From Dactylosporangium sp. AC04546 (lineage in GTDB: Bacteria > Actinomycetota > Actinomycetes > Mycobacteriales > Micromonosporaceae), in the NCBI RefSeq assembly GCF_022095675.1, contig NZ_JAHYSG010000142.1:1-28912 (forward strand): a stretch of DNA of 28,912 nt. Reading direction: 5' to 3'. Both the position numbers and the translations under genes were made by a program. A model generated the notes under the pieces. It did no database searches and was not told the DNA's origin. It worked only from the letters and a program-made list of their open reading frames with translations. Shown piece by piece: positions 1-9,029 of the stretch. Position 1 is the first letter of the stretch; each line of letters begins with the position of its first letter.

Positions 1-2
1 AC

Positions 3-221
3 CAGCACCCATGGCCGCAGCCACTGCCACCCACCTGGGCCGGCCAGCTCGGCGGGACCCGACCAATCCCGTACGTGCCCGTCCGGCCCGAGGTGGTCGT
101 CGAAGTCGAGGTCGACTTGGCGTTCGGCACCGAAGCCCGTCGCTGGCGGCACCGGACGAAACTCGTCAGGGTGCGCGCCGACCTGTCGCCGTACGACGTA
201 GCGCGAGCCGCCGCGTTCTAA
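3..221 (+). CDS. ATP-dependent DNA ligase-like protein, C-terminal end (5' partial)
   Basis: An open frame enters from the left edge and ends at TAA 219-221; no start lies in the window, so only the last 72 residues are visible. The peptide has a HPWPQPLPPTWAG stretch, then YVPVRPEVVVEVEVD, a W-R-H-R-x-K-L-V-R-V-R segment and a final DLSPYDVARAA. This pattern (PVRPELV-VEVxxD followed by a basic RhxxrfvRxRxD strand) is the end of the OB-fold domain in actinobacterial ATP-dependent DNA ligases, which seal nicks through an enzyme-AMP intermediate. The catalytic lysine domain lies outside the window, so activity cannot be judged. The gene points toward the integrase remnant on the opposite strand and may belong to the same element. 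The family call rests on recalled sequence pattern. Confidence 0.72.
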   Translation, partial: QHPWPQPLPPTWAGQLGGTRPIPYVPVRPEVVVEVEVDLAFGTEARRWRHRTKLVRVRADLSPYDVARAAAF

Positions 222-293
222 TTAGAGCTGCAAACTCCCGGCCGCACATCAGCGCTTGTCCAGTCCCAAGGCAGCTCACCAGGTTGCCCCCTC

Positions 294-310
294 GGGACCT
301 GGCAGGTCCC
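294..310. terminator. short GC hairpin between the ligase end and a minus-strand gene
   Basis: GGGACCT (294-300) and AGGTCCC (304-310) form a perfect 7-bp stem with a 3-base loop. It sits 73 bases past the ligase stop and touches the stop codon (310-312) of the minus-strand gene, so it could end transcription from either side. There is no T run on either strand, so terminator activity is uncertain. Confidence 0.35.
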
Positions 311-561
311 TACTCGCACTTATCGCCACCGCCGCTGCCCCGTCTCGGCACCGACGCGAACCGCAGGTCACCGATGTCGAGACCGTGCCGATGCAACAGC
401 TCCTGCAACTGCGACGTCGTACACCACCGTTCGCCGCCCCACAGGTCGACAACCCGGTTCCACGACCGGGGCCCCGTGCCATCGCGGTCGAGCCACACCG
501 ACTCGACCGTCCACCCACTGGCGTGCAGCACGGTCCCCACACCGCAAGTGTTGGTTCGCAT
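310..561 (-). CDS. small hypothetical protein (83 aa)
   Basis: This minus-strand ORF runs from ATG (559-561) to TAG (310-312). I do not recognise the family. Reasons to think it is real: third codon positions are mostly G or C, and the composition is balanced (GWTVESVWLDRDG, then RVVDLWGGERWCTTSQLQELLHR) rather than the Arg/Ala/Pro-rich look of antisense shadows. The middle suggests a small alpha/beta fold with one amphipathic helix (about residues 49-58). The last 12 residues are Gly/Arg/Lys-rich and probably disordered. No Shine-Dalgarno is visible. A 9-bp inverted repeat lies just upstream at 566-604. The gene lies in the space where the missing 3' end of the integrase would be, so it may have come with whatever truncated the integrase. 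Confidence 0.45.
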   Translation of the reverse strand: MRTNTCGVGTVLHASGWTVESVWLDRDGTGPRSWNRVVDLWGGERWCTTSQLQELLHRHGLDIGDLRFASVPRRGSGGGDKCE

Positions 562-1270
562 CGGTTCTGATCCGGTGATCGTTCGGGAGCGGCTGCGGAT
601 CAGATTGGTTGAAAACGTTCCGGCGGTGCCGCAGATACCGGCTCAGCGCCCGGGCGGTCTTCGGCCCGAACCGCACCCGCCGGTCCTTGGCGCCCTTGCC
701 GTGAAAGCGCACCGACTCGGTGTTCAGGTCCAGGTCGGTCAGCAACAGATTGCCGACCTCGGACAGCCGGGCGCCGGTGTTGTAGTACAGCCGGATCAAC
801 GCCTCGTCGCGCAGGTTCACGAACGACTTGCCCTTGCACGCGTCGAGCAGCTTCTTCGTGTCGTCGTCGCGCATGACCGGGATGAGCTTCTTCGGCGTCT
901 TCGGCTGCTTCACCCGGTCCATCGGCGAGCGGTCCATCTCGTCCTCGTCGACGAGGTACTTGAAGAACTGCTGCAGTCCCTTGTGCTTGTTCAAGGCGGT
1001 CGCGGCGGAACGGGTCTCGATCACCCAAGCCTGGAAATGCTCGACGTGCGCCTTGGTCACGTCGGTCGGGTCCTCGGCCGCGTCCTCCGCGTCGGGGTCC
1101 GGGGAATGCTCGCCGAGATACCGGCCGAGTTGCGCTGCGGCGAGCAGGTAGTTGTAGCGGGTGGTCTCCGGATGGTTCGCGGCGCGCAGGGTCCGGTCCC
1201 AGTCGCGGAGGTGTCCGGGCCAGTCGCCGGCGAGGCCTTCGGTGAGCTTTTCGATCTTGAGCAGGGGCAT
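368..1270 (-). pseudogene. tyrosine site-specific integrase, truncated
   Basis: From ATG at 1270 the protein has an N-terminal SAM-like core-binding domain (about residues 1-110, with the ATALNKHKGLQQFFKYLV helix). The first half of the catalytic domain follows: the TGARLSEV box with catalytic Arg168, and GKGAKDRRV with Lys192. Resemblance stops near residue 217 (about position 620). The remaining roughly 83 residues, to the stop at 368, are Arg/Gly/Val-rich and unlike the family. The HxxR motif, second His/Trp and nucleophilic Tyr are all missing, so it cannot catalyse strand exchange. An upstream in-frame GTG at 1336 exists but starts 2 bases past the tRNA terminator, so I prefer ATG 1270. 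Lying just past the 3' end of tRNA-Pro, it is probably the remnant of an integrated element. Confidence 0.75.
566..604. repeat. 9-bp perfect inverted repeat with 21-base spacer
   Basis: TCTGATCCG (566-574) and CGGATCAGA (596-604) are exact reverse complements. They lie just beyond the point (about 620) where the integrase stops resembling a tyrosine recombinase, and 5 bases upstream of the start of the minus-strand 83-residue gene. They could be an operator for that gene, a recombination or insertion scar, or chance. There is no T run, so a terminator is less likely. Confidence 0.45.
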
Positions 1271-1337
1271 CTCGTCACCCGTCGAGTCAAGGGGTCCAAC
1301 AGCGGCGTGCTCGACCTCGACGAACTGCTCACACACG

Positions 1338-1376
1338 AAAAAAGGGCCTCCGCAGGCTTGTGACCTGCGAAAACCC
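1338..1376 (-). terminator. rho-independent terminator of tRNA-Pro
   Basis: Read on the minus strand, the arms 1376-1364 and 1356-1344 form a 13-pair stem (including a few G-U pairs) with a 7-base loop. Six T residues (complement of 1343-1338) follow at once. It begins 9 bases past the tRNA 3' end and is the most canonical terminator in the window. Confidence 0.88.
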
Positions 1377-1384
1377 TTGCGCTG

Positions 1385-1458
<74 letters not shown>

Positions 1459-1557
1459 GTGCTTCCGCAGCTCTCGCCCGCGGCAGCCAGCACACCATAC
1501 CGTATCGCCCTGCCACCCCGCGCAGGAGTATCCCCCACCCCACCTACGCTCGATGGG

Positions 1558-1947
1558 GTGCGGATTGACCTCGTCACCCTGGTTGTTGCTGAGTATGACC
1601 CCGCCATCGACTTCTTCGTCGGCGTCCTGGGGTTTGAGCTGGTCGAGGACGTGCCCTCGGTCACCACCGACGGGCGACCGAAGCGGTGGGTTGTCGTCCG
1701 GCCGCCTGGAGGTGGGACGGGGCTGCTGCTCGCTCGGGCCGACGGTGAGTTCCAGGAGCAGCGGGTCGGCGACCAGGCCGGCGGACGGGTCGCGTTCTTC
1801 CTGCGTGTCGACAACTTCGACAGCTGGTACAACACCTTAATCAAGAAGAATGTTCAGTTTGTTCGTGAACCGAAAACCGAGAGCTACGGCACCGTCGCCG
1901 TGTTCAGAGACGTTGCCGGAAATCTCTGGGACCTGATCGGCGATTAG
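1558..1947 (+). CDS. VOC-family (glyoxalase/bleomycin-resistance fold) protein
   Basis: A 129-residue single-domain protein of usual VOC length. It opens with VRIDLVTLVVAEYDPAIDFFVGVLGF, the first beta-alpha-beta-beta module, and closes with VFRDVAGNLWDLIG, the typical last strand ending in a metal-ligand-like position. VOC proteins are dimeric metal enzymes or binding proteins (lyases, dioxygenases, drug-sequestering proteins); the substrate cannot be told here. I chose GTG 1558 because family homology begins there. No Shine-Dalgarno precedes it, but a -10-like TACGCT lies at 1545-1550, so a leaderless transcript is plausible. The stretch near 1835-1880 uses more A/T-ending codons than its neighbours. 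It has no obvious partner gene. Confidence 0.85.
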   Translation: MRIDLVTLVVAEYDPAIDFFVGVLGFELVEDVPSVTTDGRPKRWVVVRPPGGGTGLLLARADGEFQEQRVGDQAGGRVAFFLRVDNFDSWYNTLIKKNVQFVREPKTESYGTVAVFRDVAGNLWDLIGD

Positions 1948-2198
1948 CGGGAAACCAAGACCACAACCTGCCACCGCGAGGGTGAAGCGGCCCCCGAACC
2001 CAAGGCGGGAGTCGCCCAGGCAGACCAGCAGACCGCCTGCCGGTGCGCCCGACGCCCGTCGATCCGAACACCGGGCACGACCTGGGACAAAGCTTCCAAT
2101 GGTGACCCGCGCGGCGCTACCCTAGCCGCGAACCGCTCACATCTGCACTGGCACAGCCGAATGGATCCGACGGCCAGGAAAGGCGGTGACGGCGGCCG

Positions 2199-4391
2199 GT
2201 GGAGCAGACGGAGCGCGGCGTGCGCGGGCTGGTGGCCGTGTACGGGCTGCTGCTGGCCGCGGCCGTCGCGTGGGGCGTCGCCCGGTTTGCCGGGGCCGAC
2301 CCGCCGACCGTGTTCGGGTGGCTGCCGGGAGCCCTCGGGATCGCGATCGGTGCCGGGTTCCTGCTTCGGGCCTCCCGCACGAGCAGTCTCTCCGCGGCTG
2401 GGCGGCGGTTCTGGCGGCATATGGCGGTGGCCGCGTTCCTCATCGCGCCAGCCACGAAGCCGCTGACCGAGGCGAGTCTGGGCGGGCGGCGGACCGGGCC
2501 GGTGCTGACCGGGGCCGTTGTGTTGCTGAGTGTCGCGCTGCTACTGGTGTTGTGGGCCCTGCTGCGCCTGCCGACGCGCAGCCGGAGCCGGGGCGACTGG
2601 CTGCGACTCGGCCTGGACGCGGCGACCGTGCTCGTCTGTTCGGGGACGTTTCTCTGGTACTTCGTGCTGCGCCCGCTGGTCGAGACCGACGCGCAGCTGC
2701 CCAAGGTCCTCGGGATGCTCGTCCTGAGCCTGTTGTGCCTGCTCGCCGTGCTCGCCGTCGTGAAGCTCATCCTCGTCGGCACGGGTGCGGTCGACATGGT
2801 CGCGCTGCGTGCCCTCGGTGGCGTGGTGTTGCTCGGCGCGGCCGGGTCGGCGCTGGTCCCCGTGCTGCAGGACCCGCGCCTTGCCGGGGTGTCGAACACC
2901 ATCACCACCCTGGAGTCGGTGCTCGTCGCGATCGCGGGCGTTGTGCAGGCACGCCGGGCCGTGCCGATGGCGGCGCCGCCCGCCCGGCGCCGGCCGTACA
3001 GCGTCATGCCGTACTTCGCTGTCGCGGCCGTCGACGCGCTGCTCATCGGGGTCGCCGCCCGTGGGGAGAGCGCGATCCCGGTCGTGGTCGGCGCGGTCGC
3101 GGCGACGGCCGCGGTGGTGGTGCGGCAGCTGCTCACGTTCCGGGACAACAACGCACTGCAGCGGCTGCTGCACGAGCAGGCGACGCATGACACGCTGACC
3201 GGGCTGCCGAACCGGGCGCTGTTCAACGCGCGGCTGGAGTCGGCGCGGACGGCGGTGCTCGTCGATCTCGATGACTTCAAGGCGGTCAATGACACGCTCG
3301 GCCATCCGGTCGGTGACGCGCTGCTCGTGGAGGTCGGGCGGCGGTTGACGGCGGCGGTGCGCAGCGAGGATCTGGTCGCGCGGCTCGGCGGTGACGAGTT
3401 CGCGGTGCTGCTGCCGGATGCTGAGTGTGACGGTGTGGCTGAGCGGATCCTGGCCGCGCTCGGGGAGCCGGTGCGGGTGCACGGGCACGTGCTCACTGCC
3501 GGGGCCAGCGTTGGGGTGGCGGTGCGGGAGGCGGGTGAGGACGCGCACGCGTTGCTGCGTCATGCCGACATCGCGATGTACGCGGCGAAGCAGCGGGGTA
3601 AGGGGCGTTCGGCGCGGTACACGCCGGATCTGGCGGGGTTGTTGACCACGCCCGAGGCGGAGACGCGGGTGCGTGAGCTGCGTCGGGCCCTGGCGGCCGC
3701 GGATGGGGTGTCGCCGGTGACGCTGGAGATCGGGCGGGCGATGCTCGTTGCGCCCGGGTTCGTGGCCGATCTGGTGAGGGTCCTCGCTGAGGCGGGTGTG
3801 CCGGGGAGGCGGTTGACGCTGGCGATTCCGGCTGCGCAGCTGGCCGACGATGACACGGTACGGGCGGTGTTTGCGGAACTGCGGGCCCACGGCGCGGGGC
3901 TGGCGCTGGACCACACCGGTTCGCGGCAGGTGCGGCTGGACTTGCTGGCGGCGCTGCCGTTCACGCGCGTGATTCTCGATCCGGCGTTCCTCGCGGCGGA
4001 CGGGAACGGGAACGGCGTGGGAAACGGGAACGCAGGGGGAACCGGGATCGGGAACGCAGGGGGAACCGGGATCGGGAACGGACCCGGAAACGGGGTCGCG
4101 GCGGGAACCGGGACGGGGATCGGACCAGGAAACAGGAACGAGATCGGGAACGGACCCGGAAACGGGATCGCGGCGGGAACCGGGACGGGGATCGGACCAG
4201 GAAACGGGATCGCGCCGGGATACGGGACCGGGATCGGACCGGGAACCGGGAACAGCGCGGGAAACGGCCGGGATCGGGCGCTCCTGGACGCCCTGCTGCA
4301 GTTCGCGCAGGACACGGGCGTCGAGTGCATGGTCGCCGATGCGGAAACCCTGCCAGCGCAGACGGAGAGCGCTCTCCAAAATTCGTCGTGA
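2199..4391 (+). CDS. membrane GGDEF diguanylate cyclase with degenerate, repeat-interrupted EAL domain
   Basis: A 730-residue protein. Residues about 10-310 hold roughly eight or nine hydrophobic membrane segments. A GGDEF domain (about 320-480) follows, with an intact GGDEF signature at 397-401 and an RxxD inhibitory site (RSED, 388-391) exactly five residues before it, so it should make cyclic di-GMP under product feedback. The C-terminus (about 485-720) resembles an EAL domain in layout (LTLAIPAAQL, GLALDHTGS, FTRVILDP, then TGVECMVADAET) but lacks the EAL motif and most metal ligands, so it is probably not a phosphodiesterase. A Gly/Asn-rich repeat of about 85 residues interrupts that domain. 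Start GTG 2199 keeps the first membrane helix near the N-terminus. The 251-base gap upstream holds no gene; a -10-like TACCCT is at 2118-2123. Confidence 0.87.
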   Translation: MEQTERGVRGLVAVYGLLLAAAVAWGVARFAGADPPTVFGWLPGALGIAIGAGFLLRASRTSSLSAAGRRFWRHMAVAAFLIAPATKPLTEASLGGRRTGPVLTGAVVLLSVALLLVLWALLRLPTRSRSRGDWLRLGLDAATVLVCSGTFLWYFVLRPLVETDAQLPKVLGMLVLSLLCLLAVLAVVKLILVGTGAVDMVALRALGGVVLLGAAGSALVPVLQDPRLAGVSNTITTLESVLVAIAGVVQARRAVPMAAPPARRRPYSVMPYFAVAAVDALLIGVAARGESAIPVVVGAVAATAAVVVRQLLTFRDNNALQRLLHEQATHDTLTGLPNRALFNARLESARTAVLVDLDDFKAVNDTLGHPVGDALLVEVGRRLTAAVRSEDLVARLGGDEFAVLLPDAECDGVAERILAALGEPVRVHGHVLTAGASVGVAVREAGEDAHALLRHADIAMYAAKQRGKGRSARYTPDLAGLLTTPEAETRVRELRRALAAADGVSPVTLEIGRAMLVAPGFVADLVRVLAEAGVPGRRLTLAIPAAQLADDDTVRAVFAELRAHGAGLALDHTGSRQVRLDLLAALPFTRVILDPAFLAADGNGNGVGNGNAGGTGIGNAGGTGIGNGPGNGVAAGTGTGIGPGNRNEIGNGPGNGIAAGTGTGIGPGNGIAPGYGTGIGPGTGNSAGNGRDRALLDALLQFAQDTGVECMVADAETLPAQTESALQNSS
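4002..4253 (+). repeat. in-frame GGGAAC/GGGATC-type tandem repeat inside the GGDEF gene
   Basis: About 250 bases built from hexamer-like units such as GGGAAC, GGGATC and GGAACC. Two exact 24-base copies occupy 4026-4049 and 4050-4073. A larger 72-base unit starting at 4074 recurs almost exactly from 4146. All periods are multiples of three, so the frame stays open and encodes GNGPGN, GTGIGP and similar Gly/Asn/Thr/Ile runs. This is typical of slippage or unequal crossover in a flexible loop, and copy number may vary between strains. Confidence 0.9.
4364..4377. promoter_or_regulatory. LacI-type operator, distal copy
   Basis: GGAGAGCGCTCTCC is a perfect 14-base palindrome with the central CG expected of LacI-family sites in actinobacteria. 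It sits inside the last codons of the GGDEF gene, 211 bases before the start of the secreted beta-helix gene. An identical copy lies 69 bases downstream. Confidence 0.65.
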
Positions 4392-4395
4392 CCTC

Positions 4396-4424
4396 TTGAC
4401 AGCCGGGCCCCGGGGCGTGAGGCT
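4396..4424 (+). promoter_or_regulatory. candidate promoter for the secreted beta-helix gene
   Basis: A perfect -35 TTGACA (4396-4401) is followed after 17 bases by a weak -10-like GAGGCT (4419-4424). Transcription would start near 4431, at the left edge of the proximal operator, a standard repression layout. Confidence 0.5.
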
Positions 4425-4432
4425 CAGTCCTT

Positions 4433-4446
4433 GGAGAGCGCTCTCC
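4433..4446. promoter_or_regulatory. LacI-type operator, proximal copy
   Basis: A second exact copy of the palindrome GGAGAGCGCTCTCC. It overlaps the predicted transcription start of the beta-helix gene. With the copy at 4364 it could support looping by a tetrameric LacI-family repressor, which would fit induction by a sugar. No LacI-family gene is in the window. Confidence 0.72.
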
Positions 4447-4574
4447 CGGTACCGTGAAAACCGCCCCGATCGCTCCGCGGCCACCGCCATGCGGCCCGGA
4501 GCCTGACCCCCACCGGCCGGACCACCGCACCCTCGCGGTGGCGCTGGCGCCTGCCCTGACACCGGGAGCACAGC

Positions 4575-7223
<2,649 letters not shown>

Positions 7224-7239
7224 GTTCCGTTCGATAGCG

Positions 7240-7267
7240 GGGCGGGGGCCGGCCGCGGCCCCCGCCC
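7240..7267. terminator. bidirectional GC hairpin between convergent genes
   Basis: GGGCGGGGGCC (7240-7250) and GGCCCCCGCCC (7257-7267) make an 11-bp perfect stem with a 6-base loop, 17 bases from each of two convergent stop codons (7223 and 7284). No T run is present, as is common for actinomycete hairpin terminators. Confidence 0.75.
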
Positions 7268-7283
7268 TGTACTGCTCAGCCGG

Positions 7284-8888
7284 TCAGTTGTCCCGCGGCC
7301 GGTCGTAGGTCTGGTGGACGCCGGGGACACGGTCCTCGATCACGAACGTGGCCCGGGTGTGTGCCGCCGCGCCGGGCGCGCTGACCACGGGTACGACTCG
7401 GAAGTCCGCGGTCAGCAGCTCGGGCGTGATCGTCGTGCGGACGTAGCCACGCTGCGCGTTGTAGAACTTGACGTGCGGGTTGAGCTTGACGGTCGCGTTG
7501 TCGGCCGGGTCCGAGTCGGCTCCGTCACCGCCGCTGGTGATCGACGAGCAGACCAGCTCGGAGCCGACGACGGGCGCGGCGGGGTCGTCGAAGTCGAGCT
7601 TCACGTCGGCCGCCCAGTGCGTGTGGACGTCGCCGGTGAGCACGACGGGGTTGCGGACCCCGGCGTCGATCCAGCCCTGGGTGACCCGCCGCCGGTTGGC
7701 CGAGTACCCGTCCCAGGCGTCCATCGACAGCCGCTTGTCCGGGCCGTCGAGGGTGTCGCGCTGGGCGAAGAACACCTGCTGGCCCAGCACGTCCCAGCGC
7801 GTGCCGGAGCGGCGCATCCCGTCGAGGAGCCAGCGTTCCTGCGCCGCGCCGGTGATCGTGCGCTCGGGCGCCGCCGCCTCCGGGCACACCTTCGAGCCGT
7901 CGCCGCAGGCCTGGTCGTCGCGGTACTGGCGGGTGTCGAGCATGTGGAAGTTGACCAGCGCGCCCCACCGCACCCGCCGGTACAGCTGCAGGTCGATCCC
8001 GCGGGGCACCGAGGTCCGGCGCAGTGGCATGTTCTCGTAGTACGCCCGGAACGCGGCGGTTCGCCGGGCGAGGAAGTTCGGCTGCGGGATGTCCGGGCGC
8101 TCCGGCACCTCGTCGGCCCAGTTGTTGTCGACCTCGTGGTCGTCCCACACCACGACCCAGGGCGCGACGGCGTGCGCCGCCTGCAGGTCCGGGTCCGCCT
8201 TGTACTGCGCGTGGCGCTGCCGGTAGTTCGCGAGCGTCTCCGTCTCGGGGCCCTGGTGGTCGCGCGGGTTGCCGCCGGGCGCCACGTAGTCGCCGGCCTT
8301 GTACTCGTACTGGTAGTCGCCGAGGTGCAGCACGAGATCGGGATGGTCCTCGGCCAGCCGGCGGTACGCGGTGAAGTACCCGTGCTCGTACTGCGAGCAC
8401 GACGCGAACGCCATCGCCAGCGACGGCACAAGGCTCGACGGGTGCGGCGCGGTCCGGGTCCGGCCGGCCGGCGACAGGTAGCGCTCGACCCGGAACCGGT
8501 ACCAGTACTCGCGGTTCGGCCGCAGCCCGGCGAGCTCGACGTGGACGCTGTGTCCCCACTGCCGTACGGCGGGACTCGCGCCGCGCCGGACGATCCGGTG
8601 GAACCGGTCGTCCTCGGCGACCTCCCAGTGGACGGTGAACGACCGGTTCGGCATGCCGCCCATGCCGTCCTCGGCGAGCGGCTGGGGTGCCAGGCGGGTC
8701 CAGATCACGAAGCCGTCGTGGTCGGGGTCGCCGGACGCGACGCCGAGGGTGAACGGGTCGGTGGGCAGCGCCTTCGACGGGGTGCCGGCGAGGGCGGGCG
8801 GTGCGGGGAGCAGGACGGCCGCCGCGCCGGCGGTCACCCCGGCGGTGAGGATGGTGCGTCGCGTCGCCCCGAAGTTGATCTCTGTCAC
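7284..8888 (-). CDS. phoD: secreted alkaline phosphatase D (PhoD family)
   Basis: A 534-residue Tat-exported phosphatase. GTG 8888 is preceded by GAGGAG at a good distance. A twin-arginine signal (RRTILTAG, Arg10-Arg11) and hydrophobic stretch end in PALAG near residue 35. An N-terminal Fn3-like sandwich (about 42-145, FTLGVASGDP...FVIWTRLAP) precedes the metallophosphoesterase core. Metal-site motifs are all present: FASCSQYE (Cys164), LHLGDYQYEY (Asp191), WDDHEVDNNW (249-257) and LTGDVHTHW (Asp420, His422, His424). PhoD hydrolyses phosphate mono- and diesters outside the cell with calcium and iron, and is usually induced by phosphate limitation through PhoP. The upstream region holds a possible PHO box and a LysR-like half palindrome. 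Length and motifs look complete. Confidence 0.95.
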   Translation of the reverse strand: MTEINFGATRRTILTAGVTAGAAAVLLPAPPALAGTPSKALPTDPFTLGVASGDPDHDGFVIWTRLAPQPLAEDGMGGMPNRSFTVHWEVAEDDRFHRIVRRGASPAVRQWGHSVHVELAGLRPNREYWYRFRVERYLSPAGRTRTAPHPSSLVPSLAMAFASCSQYEHGYFTAYRRLAEDHPDLVLHLGDYQYEYKAGDYVAPGGNPRDHQGPETETLANYRQRHAQYKADPDLQAAHAVAPWVVVWDDHEVDNNWADEVPERPDIPQPNFLARRTAAFRAYYENMPLRRTSVPRGIDLQLYRRVRWGALVNFHMLDTRQYRDDQACGDGSKVCPEAAAPERTITGAAQERWLLDGMRRSGTRWDVLGQQVFFAQRDTLDGPDKRLSMDAWDGYSANRRRVTQGWIDAGVRNPVVLTGDVHTHWAADVKLDFDDPAAPVVGSELVCSSITSGGDGADSDPADNATVKLNPHVKFYNAQRGYVRTTITPELLTADFRVVPVVSAPGAAAHTRATFVIEDRVPGVHQTYDRPRDN

Positions 8889-8933
8889 GAGGTTCTCCTC
8901 AGCTCAGGTACGGGCGAAGCCAGCCTCATGAGC

Positions 8934-8947
8934 CAAGTTGAACTTAT
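8934..8947 (-). promoter_or_regulatory. LysR-type half palindrome in the phoD promoter
   Basis: On the minus strand this reads ATAAGTTCAACTTG. It differs by one base within the first 13 from ATAAGTTCAGCTT of the full palindrome on the LysR start codon (14312-14326); only the outer AT of one arm is lost. It lies about 46 bases upstream of the phoD start, so the LysR protein encoded 5.4 kb away may also act here. Confidence 0.4.
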
Positions 8948-8966
8948 CTGCGTCGATGTCCGGATT

Positions 8967-8988
8967 TCGAACGGAACGCGACGTGAAC
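8967..8988 (-). promoter_or_regulatory. candidate PHO box upstream of phoD
   Basis: Read on the minus strand, GTTCACGTCGC and GTTCCGTTCGA form two adjacent 11-base units, each beginning GTTC. This matches the spacing and best-conserved bases of the actinomycete PhoP direct repeat, though the second unit departs from the GTTCA consensus. It lies about 80-100 bases upstream of the start of a PhoD-family gene. Confidence 0.4.
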
Positions 8989-9008
8989 TCGCCGTGGGCG
9001 AGGAGGTG

Positions 9009-9022
9009 GGCGGGCACCCGCC
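9009..9022 (-). terminator. weak GC hairpin downstream of the giant kinase gene
   Basis: GGCGGGCACCCGCC can form a 5-bp stem with a 4-base loop, 8 bases past the kinase stop codon (9030-9032). It is short and has no T run, so this is a weak call. Confidence 0.25.
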
Positions 9023-9029
9023 GGCCCCG

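Noticed and set aside
1271..1336. Upstream GTG start for the integrase at 1336
   Set aside because: It begins 2 bases past the T run of the tRNA terminator and adds 22 residues without family resemblance.
11..1363. A 450-residue + strand frame at the left edge
   Set aside because: It is antisense to the integrase and crosses the tRNA terminator; the ligase end in another frame is the better reading for 3-221.
4002..4253. Possible CRISPR array
   Set aside because: The units are contiguous with no unique spacers and keep an open reading frame; it is a coding tandem repeat.
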